Of a stretch of 64,000 nucleotides of DNA, positions 1 through 15,182 are shown in pieces. The notes under the pieces were generated by a model. That model worked only from the letters and a program-made list of their open reading frames with translations, had not been told where the DNA came from and made no database searches. This DNA is from Streptomyces chartreusis (GTDB taxonomy: Bacteria > Actinomycetota > Actinomycetes > Streptomycetales > Streptomycetaceae). The first letter of the stretch is position 1. The number at the start of each line of letters is the position of its first letter. Both the position numbers and the translations under genes were made by a program. The DNA is taken from positions 2,232,001 to 2,296,000 of the forward strand of contig NZ_CP023689.1 in NCBI RefSeq assembly GCF_008704715.1, read 5' to 3'.

Positions 1-526
1 AGCGGTCCCGGAACACGCCGCGAACCTGGGTGAGTTCCTCGGCGAGGGTGGCGGGGTCGAGGCCGAGCCTGCGGGCCACGACGGCCTGCGGCAGCGCCTC
101 CACCTCGGCCAGCCACAGCAGCGCGGCGTCCGGTTCCTGCATGTCGCGCAGTCCGCGCAGCGCGAGCGGGCGCTGGAGCGGGGGTCCGGCGAAGCGGGCG
201 GCCTTGTCGGAGTTGAGCCACAGTCGCAGGTCGGGGTCCAGCTTGTGGCCCTGCCCGCTCTCCTCCCAGGCGGCCGCCGTGTTGCGTACGGCGGTCAGGA
301 GGAGGGGGATCCGGGGCAGGCGGGCGGGGCGGCGGCCCGCGCTGCGGAAGGTTATGGCCTCGGCCTCGCGGGCCTCACGTATGCCGGCGGAAAACGCCTC
401 GGCGGCCAGTTGCTTGGCCGCCGAGGACCCGGCCGTGCACAGGTCGGCGTACGACAGCACGGCGTCCCAGCACTCGGAGAACAGCGCGGCCTCGGTGGCG
501 TCCTGAGGGGTCGGCAGGTCGGGCAT
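1..526 (-). CDS. Sigma-70-like / HTH protein, N-terminal part (runs off window)
   Basis: About 175 N-terminal residues are visible before the window edge. Translation starts MPDLPTPQDATEAALFSECW and has an AGGAG ribosome-binding site just upstream of the ATG. Residues ~10-60 form a helical segment resembling a degenerate ECF sigma region 2. Residues ~125-170 (ALLWLAEVEALPQAVVARRL...) read like a sigma region 4 helix-turn-helix. Streptomyces has large proteins of this type whose missing C-terminus often carries sugar-binding modules, but that part is not seen here. The sigma assignment is from sequence resemblance only, and a non-sigma DNA-binding role is possible. Confidence 0.45.
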   Translation of the reverse strand, partial: MPDLPTPQDATEAALFSECWDAVLSYADLCTAGSSAAKQLAAEAFSAGIREAREAEAITFRSAGRRPARLPRIPLLLTAVRNTAAAWEESGQGHKLDPDLRLWLNSDKAARFAGPPLQRPLALRGLRDMQEPDAALLWLAEVEALPQAVVARRLGLDPATLAEELTQVRGVFRDR

Positions 527-619
527 GAGTCTCCTGCATCCACATGCGAGGTCAACTCGCCATATTGGCAATGGAGTTGGGGGGAACCTCGCGGCGGGAC
601 ATGACCCTTTCACGTTTTC

Positions 620-657
620 AACACAACTGACAAGCGCTGTGTTCAGATGTCATGACA
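620..657. promoter_or_regulatory. Palindromes upstream of the sigma-like gene
   Basis: The 216-bp gap between the sigma-like gene (start 526) and the radical SAM stop (743) has two symmetric elements. AACACA (620-625) pairs with TGTGTT (638-643) around a core containing GACAAGCGCT. TGTCATGACA (648-657) is a perfect 10-bp palindrome. Either could be an operator for the leftward gene. No regulator is assigned. Confidence 0.35.
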
Positions 658-742
658 GACCGTGGTGGACCGGCAACTCCAGCCACAGTTACGGACGCGA
701 GCCCCTTCCGTCTCACCTATACCGGCATCCGTGCCGCCCCGA

Positions 743-4610
<3,868 letters not shown>

Positions 4611-4656
4611 CGGCGACTGATACCCGCCGGTCCCCCCACACCTGGTGCTTCCAGCG

Positions 4657-4698
4657 GAAAGACTTTCTACAGCCCCTTTCCTAACCCCTTGTCGAAAG
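4657..4698 (+). promoter_or_regulatory. Candidate ROK operator upstream of its own gene
   Basis: GAAAG-A-CTTTC is an inverted repeat at 4657-4667. A second pair, CTTTC (4676-4680) and GAAAG (4694-4698), brackets the core AACCCCTTG followed by TCGAA. The same core in a similar inverted frame recurs before the solute-binding protein gene (7991-8013). Shared sequence before the regulator and before its presumed target operon is what one expects of an autoregulated operator. Confidence 0.5.
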
Positions 4699-4774
4699 TC
4701 CGCCGCACACCATAGCCTTGCGCCGCGCCGGTGCCGACGACGACCCGGCCGGAGCGAAGGGACGGGGGCACCCG

Positions 4775-6022
4775 GTGAAGCGCACATCACGCGACATCCG
4801 CACGGCGAACCGCTACGAGGTGCTGCGCCAGATCATCGCCGCGTCACCCACCTCCCGGCAGGAGCTGGCGGCCGCCACCGGACTCAGTCTCGCCACGGTC
4901 GCCACGCTCGTGGGCGAGCTGCTCGACCTCCGGATGATCACGGAGGTCGGGTTCGAGGACTCGGCGGGCGGCCGTCCCCGCGGGCTCGTGGCGGTCAACG
5001 CCTCCGGTGGCGCGCTGATCGGCGTCGACATCGCGGAGACGTACGTCCGGGTCGAGCTGTTCGATCTCGCGCTGAACGTCCTTGCCCGCGCCGACGAGGA
5101 CATGCGCCCCGGTGAGAGCCGCCCCGAGCAGGTCGTCGGCCATGTCGCCGCCGCCGTCGGCTCGGTGGTCGCGCAGGCCGGGGTGGAGGGCGCCCGGGTG
5201 CTCGGCGTCGGGGTGAGCGTGCCGGGGCAGGTGGACCGGGACACCGGTGTCGCCGAGTACGCGCCCAACTGGGACTGGCACGACGTGCCGTTGCTCGATC
5301 TGCTCGCCGAGCACATCGCCTACCCGCTGTACATGGACAACCCGCTGCGCGCGAGTGCGGTGGCCGAGCTGTGGTTCGGGGCGGCGCGCGGTCGCGGCGA
5401 CGCCGTGGTGGTCAACCTCGGCACCGGCGTGGGCGCGGGCCTCCTGCTCGGCGGCGGGCTGCACCGGGGCGTGAGCAACAGCGCCGGCGAGTGGGGTCAT
5501 ACGACGCTCGTGCTGGACGGGCGGCTGTGCCACTGCGGCAACCACGGCTGTGTCGAGACGTATGTCGGCGCGCCCGGAATCATGGTGAACCTGCGGGAGC
5601 TGGCCGCCGAGAGCGCGCTGCTGCACCCGGACGACCAGACGGCGACGATCGACGCGCTGGCCCGTGGGGTCGCGGCGCAGGATCCGGTGGCGCTGAAGGT
5701 GGTCCGGGACACCGCCCGCTATCTGGGTGCCGGGATCGCCGACCTGGTGAACCTGTTCAACCCCGAAGTCGTCGTGCTGAGCAGTTGGGTCGCCGCCGCG
5801 CTCGGCGAACCGCTGCTGCACGAGGTGCGCGAGGCCGTCGCCCGGCACGCGCTGAGGCGGCCGCTGGCCGCCACCGAGATCGTCCTCTCCGCCATCCCCA
5901 CCGACCCGGTGTGCCTGGGCGCGGCGACCTTCGCGCTCGAAGGGGCCCTGCAGACCGTGGGCCAGAGGACTGCCGCAAAACGCACCACCCCCGCAAGGAG
6001 CCGTACCGCACCACCTTCGTGA
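4775..6022 (+). CDS. ROK-family transcriptional repressor
   Basis: A 415-residue regulator starting at GTG (VKRTSRDIRTANRYEVLRQI). Residues ~10-65 form the winged helix-turn-helix (TSRQELAAATGLSLATVATL). Residues ~78-390 form the ROK domain. GEWGH (Glu239-His242) and the zinc motif LCHCGNHGCVET (Cys252, Cys254, Cys259) are intact, as is a VVNLGTGVGAG phosphate/sugar loop, so the sugar-sensing fold is complete. Asp188 sits where ROK kinases have their catalytic base. The DNA-binding domain implies a repressor rather than a kinase (inference). It directly precedes the GH30 gene, only 17 bp away, and the downstream importer and beta-galactosidase, so galacto-oligosaccharide or galactose is a likely inducer. 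Confidence 0.9.
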   Translation: MKRTSRDIRTANRYEVLRQIIAASPTSRQELAAATGLSLATVATLVGELLDLRMITEVGFEDSAGGRPRGLVAVNASGGALIGVDIAETYVRVELFDLALNVLARADEDMRPGESRPEQVVGHVAAAVGSVVAQAGVEGARVLGVGVSVPGQVDRDTGVAEYAPNWDWHDVPLLDLLAEHIAYPLYMDNPLRASAVAELWFGAARGRGDAVVVNLGTGVGAGLLLGGGLHRGVSNSAGEWGHTTLVLDGRLCHCGNHGCVETYVGAPGIMVNLRELAAESALLHPDDQTATIDALARGVAAQDPVALKVVRDTARYLGAGIADLVNLFNPEVVVLSSWVAAALGEPLLHEVREAVARHALRRPLAATEIVLSAIPTDPVCLGAATFALEGALQTVGQRTAAKRTTPARSRTAPPS

Positions 6023-6039
6023 CGACGGAAGGGATGCAC

Positions 6040-7893
6040 GTGACTCTCCCCCGCAGGAACCCCCACCCCAACAGATCGGCCTTGCTGACGGCCGCCGCGG
6101 CGCTGGCCGTCGCGGGCCCGCTGATATCCGCCCCGTCCGCGGGCGCAGCCGCCGCTCCGGCGGCCGAGGTCTCCCCGCACGCCGCGCAGGCCATCGACAA
6201 CATCGGTGCCTCGGGCGCCTGGTGGGTCAACGACCTGAAGAACTTCGACCCGAAGGTCCAGGCCCGGGTGGCCAGGCTGCTGTTCGCCCCCGACGGCCTG
6301 GACCTGAGCGCCTACCGCTACAACATCGGCGGTGGCGGCACGGGCGTGACCTACGCGCCGCGCGCCCCCGAGGACTTCCGGGGCGACGACGGCACGTACG
6401 ACTGGAGCAAGGACAAGGCCGGCCGTGCGTTCCTGTACGCCGCCGCGAAGTACGGCGTCGAGGATCTGATCGGCTTCGTCAACAGCGCGCCCGCCGAGTG
6501 GAAGACCAACGGCAAGAGCTGCGGCGGTTATCTGAAGGCCGAGAACGAGCAGGACTTCGCGAAGTACGTCGCCGACGTCACCGACCACTTCGCGAAACAG
6601 GGCGTGAAATTCGACTACATCAGCCCCTTCAACGAGCCGACGAACAGCTTCGACTCCTGCGGCCAGGAGGGCATGCTCGTCGACGTCCCGCAGCGCGACG
6701 ACATCGTGCGGGCGCTCGGCGCCGAGCAGCGGGCGCGGGGGCAGCGGACCGGCATCATCGCCGACGAGTCGACCAGCACGGTGAAGTTCAACGACGAGGT
6801 ACCGCGCTGGATCGACGAGCCGGGCACCGCGCAGTACGTCGACAAGCTGGCCCACCACACCTACGACAACCCCTCCGACGCCGACCGCGCGAAGGTGTAC
6901 GAGACTTCGAAGTCGGTGGGCAGGACCTCCTGGTCGACGGAGATCTGCTGCTTCGGCAACGGCGGCACGGGCTGGGCGCAGGAGTACGATCCCACGATCG
7001 ACGGCGGTCTGAACCTGTCCCGGATCATCTACAAGGACTTCGCGACCGCGCACGACTCGGCGTTCCACTGGTGGGTCGCCCTGTCGGAGATGATCGGCTC
7101 CGACCCGCTCGCCAGGAACGACCAGGGCTGGAACGACGGCCTGATCTACTACGACCCGGACTACGCGAAGAACGGCAACCGGACGCTGTACTTCACCAAG
7201 CGGTACTACGCGCTCGGCCAGTACAGCAGGTTCGTGAAGCCGGGCTCGGTCATGCACAACGTCACGGGTCTGCCGGACGGCGTCGAGGCCTCCGTCTACG
7301 ACCGCAACGGCAAGTGGGTCGTCGTGGTCAACAACCACAACACCACCGGCACCGACCTCGACCTGCACTTCAACAGCAAGTCACCACTGCGGGCGGCCGA
7401 GGCGGTCCGTACGTCGGCCGACGAGAACTGGGCGAAGGTCGCCCGGCCCTCGGTGAAGGGCGGCACGGTGTCCGCGGCACTGCCGGCCCGCTCCATCACG
7501 ACGTACGTCCTCGACCAGAAGCCGTACGCCGCCGCCTCGGCCTTGACCGGTGCCTGGCAGGGCGAGCAGTCGGGCAAGTGCCTGACCGCCGACGCCTCGG
7601 GTGCGGTGATCGGCGCCTGCACGGGCGCGGCCGGGCAGGAGTGGTCGTACGACCGCCGGGGTGCGCTGAAGGGCCCCGACGGCTATCTGACGGCGGGGAG
7701 TTCGGGGCTCAAGACGACGGCCGGCTTCACCGGTGACGCCGGGCAGCGGTGGCTGCTGAACTCCAACGGGCAGGTCGTCAGCGAGGCTTCGGGCAAGTGC
7801 CTCGACGTCGGCGGACAGGCGACGGCCGACGGCAGCAAGGTGGGCCTCTACACCTGCAACGGCGGCGCCAACCAGGTCTGGCTGCGCCGGTAA
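6040..7893 (+). CDS. Secreted GH30 glycosidase (endo-beta-1,6-galactanase type) with CBM13
   Basis: A 617-residue secreted enzyme. A GTG at 6040 is preferred over the ATG at 6034 because GGAAGGG ends immediately before that ATG but six bases before the GTG. Residues ~1-40 are a signal peptide. Residues ~48-490 form a GH30 catalytic domain with acid/base Glu199 in SPFNEPTNSF and nucleophile Glu301 in TSWSTEICCF. Residues ~495-617 form a CBM13 ricin-like trefoil with two visible repeats (SGKCLTA..., SGKCLDVGG...) ending in NQVW. GH30 subfamily 5 members of this architecture in Streptomyces act on the beta-1,6-galactan side chains of arabinogalactan proteins. Linkage specificity here is inferred from similarity and from the adjacent GH2 beta-galactosidase and importer. 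Confidence 0.82.
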   Translation: MTLPRRNPHPNRSALLTAAAALAVAGPLISAPSAGAAAAPAAEVSPHAAQAIDNIGASGAWWVNDLKNFDPKVQARVARLLFAPDGLDLSAYRYNIGGGGTGVTYAPRAPEDFRGDDGTYDWSKDKAGRAFLYAAAKYGVEDLIGFVNSAPAEWKTNGKSCGGYLKAENEQDFAKYVADVTDHFAKQGVKFDYISPFNEPTNSFDSCGQEGMLVDVPQRDDIVRALGAEQRARGQRTGIIADESTSTVKFNDEVPRWIDEPGTAQYVDKLAHHTYDNPSDADRAKVYETSKSVGRTSWSTEICCFGNGGTGWAQEYDPTIDGGLNLSRIIYKDFATAHDSAFHWWVALSEMIGSDPLARNDQGWNDGLIYYDPDYAKNGNRTLYFTKRYYALGQYSRFVKPGSVMHNVTGLPDGVEASVYDRNGKWVVVVNNHNTTGTDLDLHFNSKSPLRAAEAVRTSADENWAKVARPSVKGGTVSAALPARSITTYVLDQKPYAAASALTGAWQGEQSGKCLTADASGAVIGACTGAAGQEWSYDRRGALKGPDGYLTAGSSGLKTTAGFTGDAGQRWLLNSNGQVVSEASGKCLDVGGQATADGSKVGLYTCNGGANQVWLRR

Positions 7894-7908
7894 CTCCCGT
7901 AACCACCA

Positions 7909-7949
7909 AGGGGGTTGCGGGTCCCCGGTGCGATGGTCCGCAACCCCCT
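7909..7949 (+). terminator. Strong hairpin after the GH30 gene
   Basis: AGGGGGTTGCGG (7909-7920) and CCGCAACCCCCT (7938-7949) form a perfect 12-bp stem with a 17-nt loop, 15 bp after the stop codon. It separates the ROK-GH30 unit from the importer operon, which therefore probably has its own promoter. Confidence 0.8.
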
Positions 7950-7967
7950 GACGTCCGGTATTCCGAA

Positions 7968-8013
7968 CGTTGCACAACGCTTCGTGCAGACTTCGTCCAA
8001 CCCCTTGCCGAAG
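7968..8013 (+). promoter_or_regulatory. Promoter/operator region of the galacto-oligosaccharide importer
   Basis: CGTTG-CA-CAACG (7968-7979) is a 12-bp inverted repeat. It is followed at 7991-8013 by CTTCG and CGAAG arms around AACCCCTTG, the same core found upstream of the ROK gene. The element lies 58-103 bp before the binding-protein ATG, a normal operator distance. Confidence 0.5.
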
Positions 8014-8070
8014 CCTTAGCCGAAGGTTAACGTCCCGCACCGCAGCCGTACTCGAGACAAGGACGTCACC

Positions 8071-9336
8071 ATGTCGGCACCGAGCAACAGCAACTTCAGC
8101 CGCCGAACCGCACTGCGGGCCGCGTTGGGTCTGGCCGCCGCCGGCGGGCTCGCCGCCTGCGGCGGCAACAACGGGCGCGGCGGCGGGTCCGGTTCGGGCG
8201 TCAGCCTCACCCAGTACTTCCACGCCTACGGCGAGGCCGGCACCGAGCAGGCCGTCAAGAAGTACGCCAAGGCATACAAGGACGCGAACGTGACCACCCA
8301 GTGGATCACCGCCGCCGACTTCGAGAACAAGCTCTTCGCGACGCTGCTCACCGACAACGCGCCCGACCTCTTCGAGTTCCACCCGCAGATCCAGATGGTC
8401 AGGAGCGGGCAGGTCGCGGACCTGACCGACATCATCGAACCGGTCAAGGACGACTTCAACCCGGCCGACATCGCCTCGCACACGGTCGACGGGAAGACGT
8501 ACGGCGTCCGCATGATCGACGACCCGCAGTTCTTCTTCTACCGCCCCTCGCTCTTCGAGAAGGCGGGCGTGAAGGTCCCCGAGACCCTCGACGAGCTGAT
8601 CGAGGCCGCCGCCAAGCTCACCACCGGCAAGGTCAAGGGCCTGTACCTCGGCAACGACCTGCACGCCGTCATCAACCCGATGATCTGGTCCGCGGGCGCC
8701 GACACCCTCGACGACAGGAACCAGATCGCCTACCACACCGACGGCGTGGTCGAGGGCCTGAGGAAGATGCGCTCGCTGTTCACCAGCGGTGACCTCCTGC
8801 TCGGCGCCCCGACCGACTACTGGGACCCTTCCGCCCTCAACCAGGGCCTGTGCGCGATGCAGTTCTGCGGCATGTGGGCGATGCCGCAGTTCCAGCAGAC
8901 CCTCGGCGACGACGTCGGCGTCTTCCCCTTCCCGAAGGTCACCGCCGACGGCAAGCCCTCGGTCTACAACGGCGGCTGGTCGATGTTCGTCAACGCCAAG
9001 GGCAAGAACGTCGACGCGGCCAAGGAGTACGTGAAGTGGCTGTGGATCGACCAGAAGGAGTACCAGGAGGACTGGGCGACCTCGTACGGCTTCCACATCC
9101 CGCCGCGCACCTCGATAGCCGAACAGGCCACCAAGCTGAAGTCCGGGCTGCCGGCCGAGGGCGTGAAGCTCTTCAACGAGTTCGGCCACTTCGACAACAT
9201 CGGCTGGACCCAGGCCATGATCACCGCGCTGGAGGACGTCTTCGCCAACTGCGTCCGCAAGGGCGGTGACCCCGAGGCCGCCCTCGACAAGGCGGACGCG
9301 GCCGTCGGCCGTGAGCTGAAGAAGCTCTTCGGATAG
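8071..9336 (+). CDS. Sugar ABC transporter solute-binding lipoprotein
   Basis: A 421-residue extracellular solute-binding protein, family 1. The N-terminus has a Tat twin-arginine motif (SRRTALRAALG) and a lipobox GLAAC with the lipidated cysteine at residue 30, followed by a Gly/Ser-rich linker. The mature part has the aromatic-rich binding-protein pattern (PQFFFYRPSLFEKAG, NGGWSMFVNAKGK). It would capture oligosaccharide at the outer membrane face and hand it to the two permeases that follow at 21-bp and overlapping spacing. Galacto-oligosaccharide as the ligand is an inference from the flanking GH30 and GH2 genes. Confidence 0.93.
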   Translation: MSAPSNSNFSRRTALRAALGLAAAGGLAACGGNNGRGGGSGSGVSLTQYFHAYGEAGTEQAVKKYAKAYKDANVTTQWITAADFENKLFATLLTDNAPDLFEFHPQIQMVRSGQVADLTDIIEPVKDDFNPADIASHTVDGKTYGVRMIDDPQFFFYRPSLFEKAGVKVPETLDELIEAAAKLTTGKVKGLYLGNDLHAVINPMIWSAGADTLDDRNQIAYHTDGVVEGLRKMRSLFTSGDLLLGAPTDYWDPSALNQGLCAMQFCGMWAMPQFQQTLGDDVGVFPFPKVTADGKPSVYNGGWSMFVNAKGKNVDAAKEYVKWLWIDQKEYQEDWATSYGFHIPPRTSIAEQATKLKSGLPAEGVKLFNEFGHFDNIGWTQAMITALEDVFANCVRKGGDPEAALDKADAAVGRELKKLFG

Positions 9337-9356
9337 GCCGGCGGACGGACCACGAC

Positions 9357-10322
9357 ATGTCGACGACCTCCGAGCTCGACCTCGCGAGCCCCGCCCCGGC
9401 CAAGGCCACCCCGGCCAGGTCGCGGCGGGGTCTGCGGGGCAACAGCACCTTCAACTTCTGGCTCTTCACCGGGCCGTTCCTCATCGGGCTGGCGATCTTC
9501 ATCTACGTCCCGATCGGCTGGAGCGTCTACCTCAGCTTCTTCGAGGCGCGGTTCACGGTCACGCCGGAGAAGTTCATCGGCCTCGACAACTACCGGCACA
9601 TGCTGACGAACGACGACTTCGTCGGCTCGCTCGGCACCTTCACCGTCTTCGCCGCGTTCATCGTGCCCACCACCTGGGCGCTCTCGCTCGGCCTCGCGCT
9701 GCTGGTGAACCGGCTCAGGTTCATGCGGGCGTTCTTCCGGTCGGTGTTCTTCCTGCCGACCGCGGTCAGCTATGTCGCCGCGGCGCTGATCTGGAAGATG
9801 TCCATCTTCAGCGGTGTCCGCTTCGGTCTGATGAACACGGTCCTCGGCTGGTTCGGCATCGAGAACATCGCCTGGCTCGCCGACCCCAACCCGCCCTGGT
9901 ACTGGCTGGTCATCGTCTCGGCCCGGCTGTGGCTCCAGTCCGGCTTCTACATGATCCTGTTCATCGCGGCGCTCCAGAACATCCCGGCCGAGCTGTACGA
10001 GGCGGCGGCCATCGACGGCGCCAAGCGGGGCTGGCAGACGTTCCGGTACATCACGCTGCCGCAGCTGCGGGCCACCTCGACGGCGGTGATCCTGCTGCTG
10101 CTCGTCGCCGCCTACCAGGCCTTCGACGAGTTCTACAACCTGCTGGACAAGACGACCTGGGGCCGTCCGCCGCTGGTCGAGCTGTATCTGAAGGCCCTGG
10201 GCGAGAACCAGGACTACGGCGCCGGCAGCGCGGGTGCCGTGATCCTGACCGTGCTGATCTGCGCCGTGACCCTGTTCCAGGGCAGGCTCATGGGCTTCGG
10301 AAGGGGGGACGAGTCCAAGTGA
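9357..10322 (+). CDS. Sugar ABC transporter permease (MalF type)
   Basis: A 321-residue inner-membrane permease with six predicted transmembrane helices, the first at about residues 34-56 (FWLFTGPFLIGLAIFIYV). The cytoplasmic EAA loop that docks the ATPase is seen as YEAAAIDGAKRGWQTFRYI (~215-233). Its stop codon overlaps the GTG of the next permease, indicating translational coupling. It belongs to the carbohydrate uptake transporter-1 family. Confidence 0.93.
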   Translation: MSTTSELDLASPAPAKATPARSRRGLRGNSTFNFWLFTGPFLIGLAIFIYVPIGWSVYLSFFEARFTVTPEKFIGLDNYRHMLTNDDFVGSLGTFTVFAAFIVPTTWALSLGLALLVNRLRFMRAFFRSVFFLPTAVSYVAAALIWKMSIFSGVRFGLMNTVLGWFGIENIAWLADPNPPWYWLVIVSARLWLQSGFYMILFIAALQNIPAELYEAAAIDGAKRGWQTFRYITLPQLRATSTAVILLLLVAAYQAFDEFYNLLDKTTWGRPPLVELYLKALGENQDYGAGSAGAVILTVLICAVTLFQGRLMGFGRGDESK

Positions 10323-11209
10323 CCACCACCACGCCCGGCATCCGCGAACCCGCCCCGGACGGCAAGGCCCGCCGTACCGGCCGCGGCGGCGTGATGGGCA
10401 GCACCGGCCTGTATCTCGCCACCGGCGTCGCCGCCCTGCTGTTCCTGGTGCCGTTCTACATCCTGGTGCGCAACGCGCTGTCCACGGATGCCCAGATCAC
10501 CGGGGAGAACTGGACCTTCTTCCCCACGGACGTCCAGTGGGGCAACATCACCTCCCCGTTCGACGACTCCTCGGTGCCCTTCGCCCGGTCGCTGTGGAAC
10601 TCCACCGTCGTCGCCGTGCTGCACACCGCAGGTGTCCTGCTGGTGTGCTCGCTGGCCGGCTACGGCCTGGCCCGCATCCCCTACCGGCACGCCAACAAGG
10701 TGTTCTACGTCGTGCTGGGCACCCTCATGGTCCCGACCGCCGTGACGTTCGTCCCCAGCTTCGTGCTGGTCTCGTCACTCGGCTGGGTGGACAGTTACCG
10801 GGGTCTCATCGTCCCGGGCCTGTTCAGTGGTTTCACCTGCTTCCTCTTCCGGCAGTACTTCCTGGGGTTCCCCAAGGAGCTGGAGGAGGCGGCGCGCGTG
10901 GACGGGCTCGGCTACTGGGGCGCGTACTGGCGTGTCGTGGTGCCGAACTCGCTGAACTTCTTCGCCGCGATCGCCACCATCACCTTCATCAACGGCTGGA
11001 ACTCATTCCTGTGGCCGCTGGTCATCGGCCAGGACCCCGGTGCGTGGACCGTGCAGGTCGCGCTCTCGTCGTACACGACCGGCCAGACGGTCGTGTTCCA
11101 CCAGATCTTCATGGCGACAGCGATTTCTATCCTGCCCTTGTTGTTCGTGTTCCTCTTCCTTCAGCGCTGGCTGGTACAGGGGATAGCACAGACCGGCATC
11201 AAGGGCTGA
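10319..11209 (+). CDS. Sugar ABC transporter permease (MalG type)
   Basis: A 296-residue permease beginning at a GTG that overlaps the preceding stop codon by four bases, with AAGGGGGG ahead of it. It has six hydrophobic segments (first at ~residues 29-48) and the EAA loop EEAARVDGLGYWGAYWRVVVP (motif spans ~residues 182-202). No ATP-binding gene lies in the operon. In Streptomyces the multi-sugar ATPase MsiK, encoded elsewhere, serves such importers, and that is the expected partner here (family knowledge). The GH2 gene follows 12 bp later. Confidence 0.93.
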   Translation: MTTTTPGIREPAPDGKARRTGRGGVMGSTGLYLATGVAALLFLVPFYILVRNALSTDAQITGENWTFFPTDVQWGNITSPFDDSSVPFARSLWNSTVVAVLHTAGVLLVCSLAGYGLARIPYRHANKVFYVVLGTLMVPTAVTFVPSFVLVSSLGWVDSYRGLIVPGLFSGFTCFLFRQYFLGFPKELEEAARVDGLGYWGAYWRVVVPNSLNFFAAIATITFINGWNSFLWPLVIGQDPGAWTVQVALSSYTTGQTVVFHQIFMATAISILPLLFVFLFLQRWLVQGIAQTGIKG

Positions 11210-14095
<2,886 letters not shown>

Positions 14096-14109
14096 CCCAC
14101 GTCCGTTCA

Positions 14110-14141
14110 GCGGCCGGCCGGCAGCCCCGCCGGCCGGCCGC
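14110..14141 (+). terminator. Terminator of the importer/beta-galactosidase operon
   Basis: A perfect 13-bp GC-only stem: GCGGCCGGCCGGC at 14110-14122 and its complement at 14129-14141, with loop AGCCCC. It starts 14 bp after the GH2 stop. Confidence 0.85.
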
Positions 14142-14174
14142 ACCCTGTGTACAGCGCAAAGGAGTTGATGCCCC

Positions 14175-15182
14175 TTGAGTGGCAGCATCGAGGTCCGCGA
14201 CCTGTCCCGGACCTTCCACACCACCGTCCGCCGCCCCGGGTTCGGCGGCGCCCTCCGCTCGCTCGTCAACCCGGAGAGGGTCGCCAAGCACGCGGTCTGC
14301 GACGTCACCTTCTCCGTCGCCCCCGGCGAACTCCTCGCCCTGCTCGGCCCGAACGGGGCAGGCAAGTCCACCACCATCAAGATGCTCACCGGCATCCTCA
14401 CGCCCAGCGCCGGCGAGGCCCGGGTCGCGGGCGTGGTGCCGTACGAGGAACGCGAGCGCAACGCCCGCAACATCGGCACCGTGTTCGGGCAGCGCACCCA
14501 GCTGTGGTGGGACCTCCCGGTACGCGAGTCGTTCGCGATCCTGCGGGACATCTACGAGGTGCCGAAGGCCGAACACGCCGCGCGGCTGGCTGAGTTCGAC
14601 GACCTCCTGGACCTGTCGTCCTTCTGGGACACCCGGGTCCGGCATCTCTCCCTCGGCCAGCGCGTGCGCTCCGACCTGGCCGCGGCGCTGCTGCACGACC
14701 CGCCGGTCGTCTTCCTCGACGAGCCGACCATCGGCATGGACGTGGTGGTGAAGGAGCAGGTGCGGGAGTTCCTGCGGCACCAGGTGGCGGAGCGCGGCCG
14801 TACGGTCCTGCTCACCACCCACGACATGACGGAGGTCGAGCGGCTCGCCGAGCGGGTCGTGCTGATCAACCACGGGCGGCTCGTCCTGGACGGCACCCTC
14901 GACGAGATCCGCCGCCGGTTCGGCTCGACCTGGCAGGTGCGGGTGACACTGGCCGACCCGCACACCGAGGTCGGTGGCCTGCCGGGCGTCGCGCTGCTGC
15001 GCCGCGAGGGCCCGCAGGCGGTGTTCGGTCCCGACGGGCCGGACGCGCCGACCGTGCACCAGGCGCTGAAGCAGGTCATCGAGCGGTACGAGGTGACGGA
15101 CCTCGCCCTCGACGAGGCGGACCTGGAGGACGTGATGCGGGCCGCGTACGTGCATGCAGGTCCCGCGGCGGAGGGAGCCTGA
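14175..15182 (+). CDS. ABC-2 transporter ATP-binding protein
   Basis: A 335-residue ATPase. Its TTG start has AAAGGAG ten bases upstream; the frame is closed by TGA just upstream. Walker A is GPNGAGKST (~58-66), the signature is LSLGQRVRSDLAAALL (~160-175), with the usual SGG replaced by SLGQ, and Walker B is PVVFLDEPTIGMD. About 70 C-terminal residues beyond the nucleotide-binding core are typical of exporters that pair with PF06182-type (DUF990) permeases. It overlaps the next gene (TGATG), so all three are one transcription unit. The transported substrate is unknown. Confidence 0.92.
   Translation: MSGSIEVRDLSRTFHTTVRRPGFGGALRSLVNPERVAKHAVCDVTFSVAPGELLALLGPNGAGKSTTIKMLTGILTPSAGEARVAGVVPYEERERNARNIGTVFGQRTQLWWDLPVRESFAILRDIYEVPKAEHAARLAEFDDLLDLSSFWDTRVRHLSLGQRVRSDLAAALLHDPPVVFLDEPTIGMDVVVKEQVREFLRHQVAERGRTVLLTTHDMTEVERLAERVVLINHGRLVLDGTLDEIRRRFGSTWQVRVTLADPHTEVGGLPGVALLRREGPQAVFGPDGPDAPTVHQALKQVIERYEVTDLALDEADLEDVMRAAYVHAGPAAEGA

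Noticed and set aside
631..640. GACAAGCGCT as another LacI-regulon site
   Set aside because: It shares the core with 38274, but it is 45 kb from the LacI gene, next to unrelated genes, and lacks the TTTC flank. Kept only as an unassigned palindrome.
14147..14593. Open frame starting at ATG 14168 region as a small separate gene
   Set aside because: It overlaps the ABC ATPase in another frame. The ATPase has Walker motifs from its TTG start and a proper ribosome-binding site.
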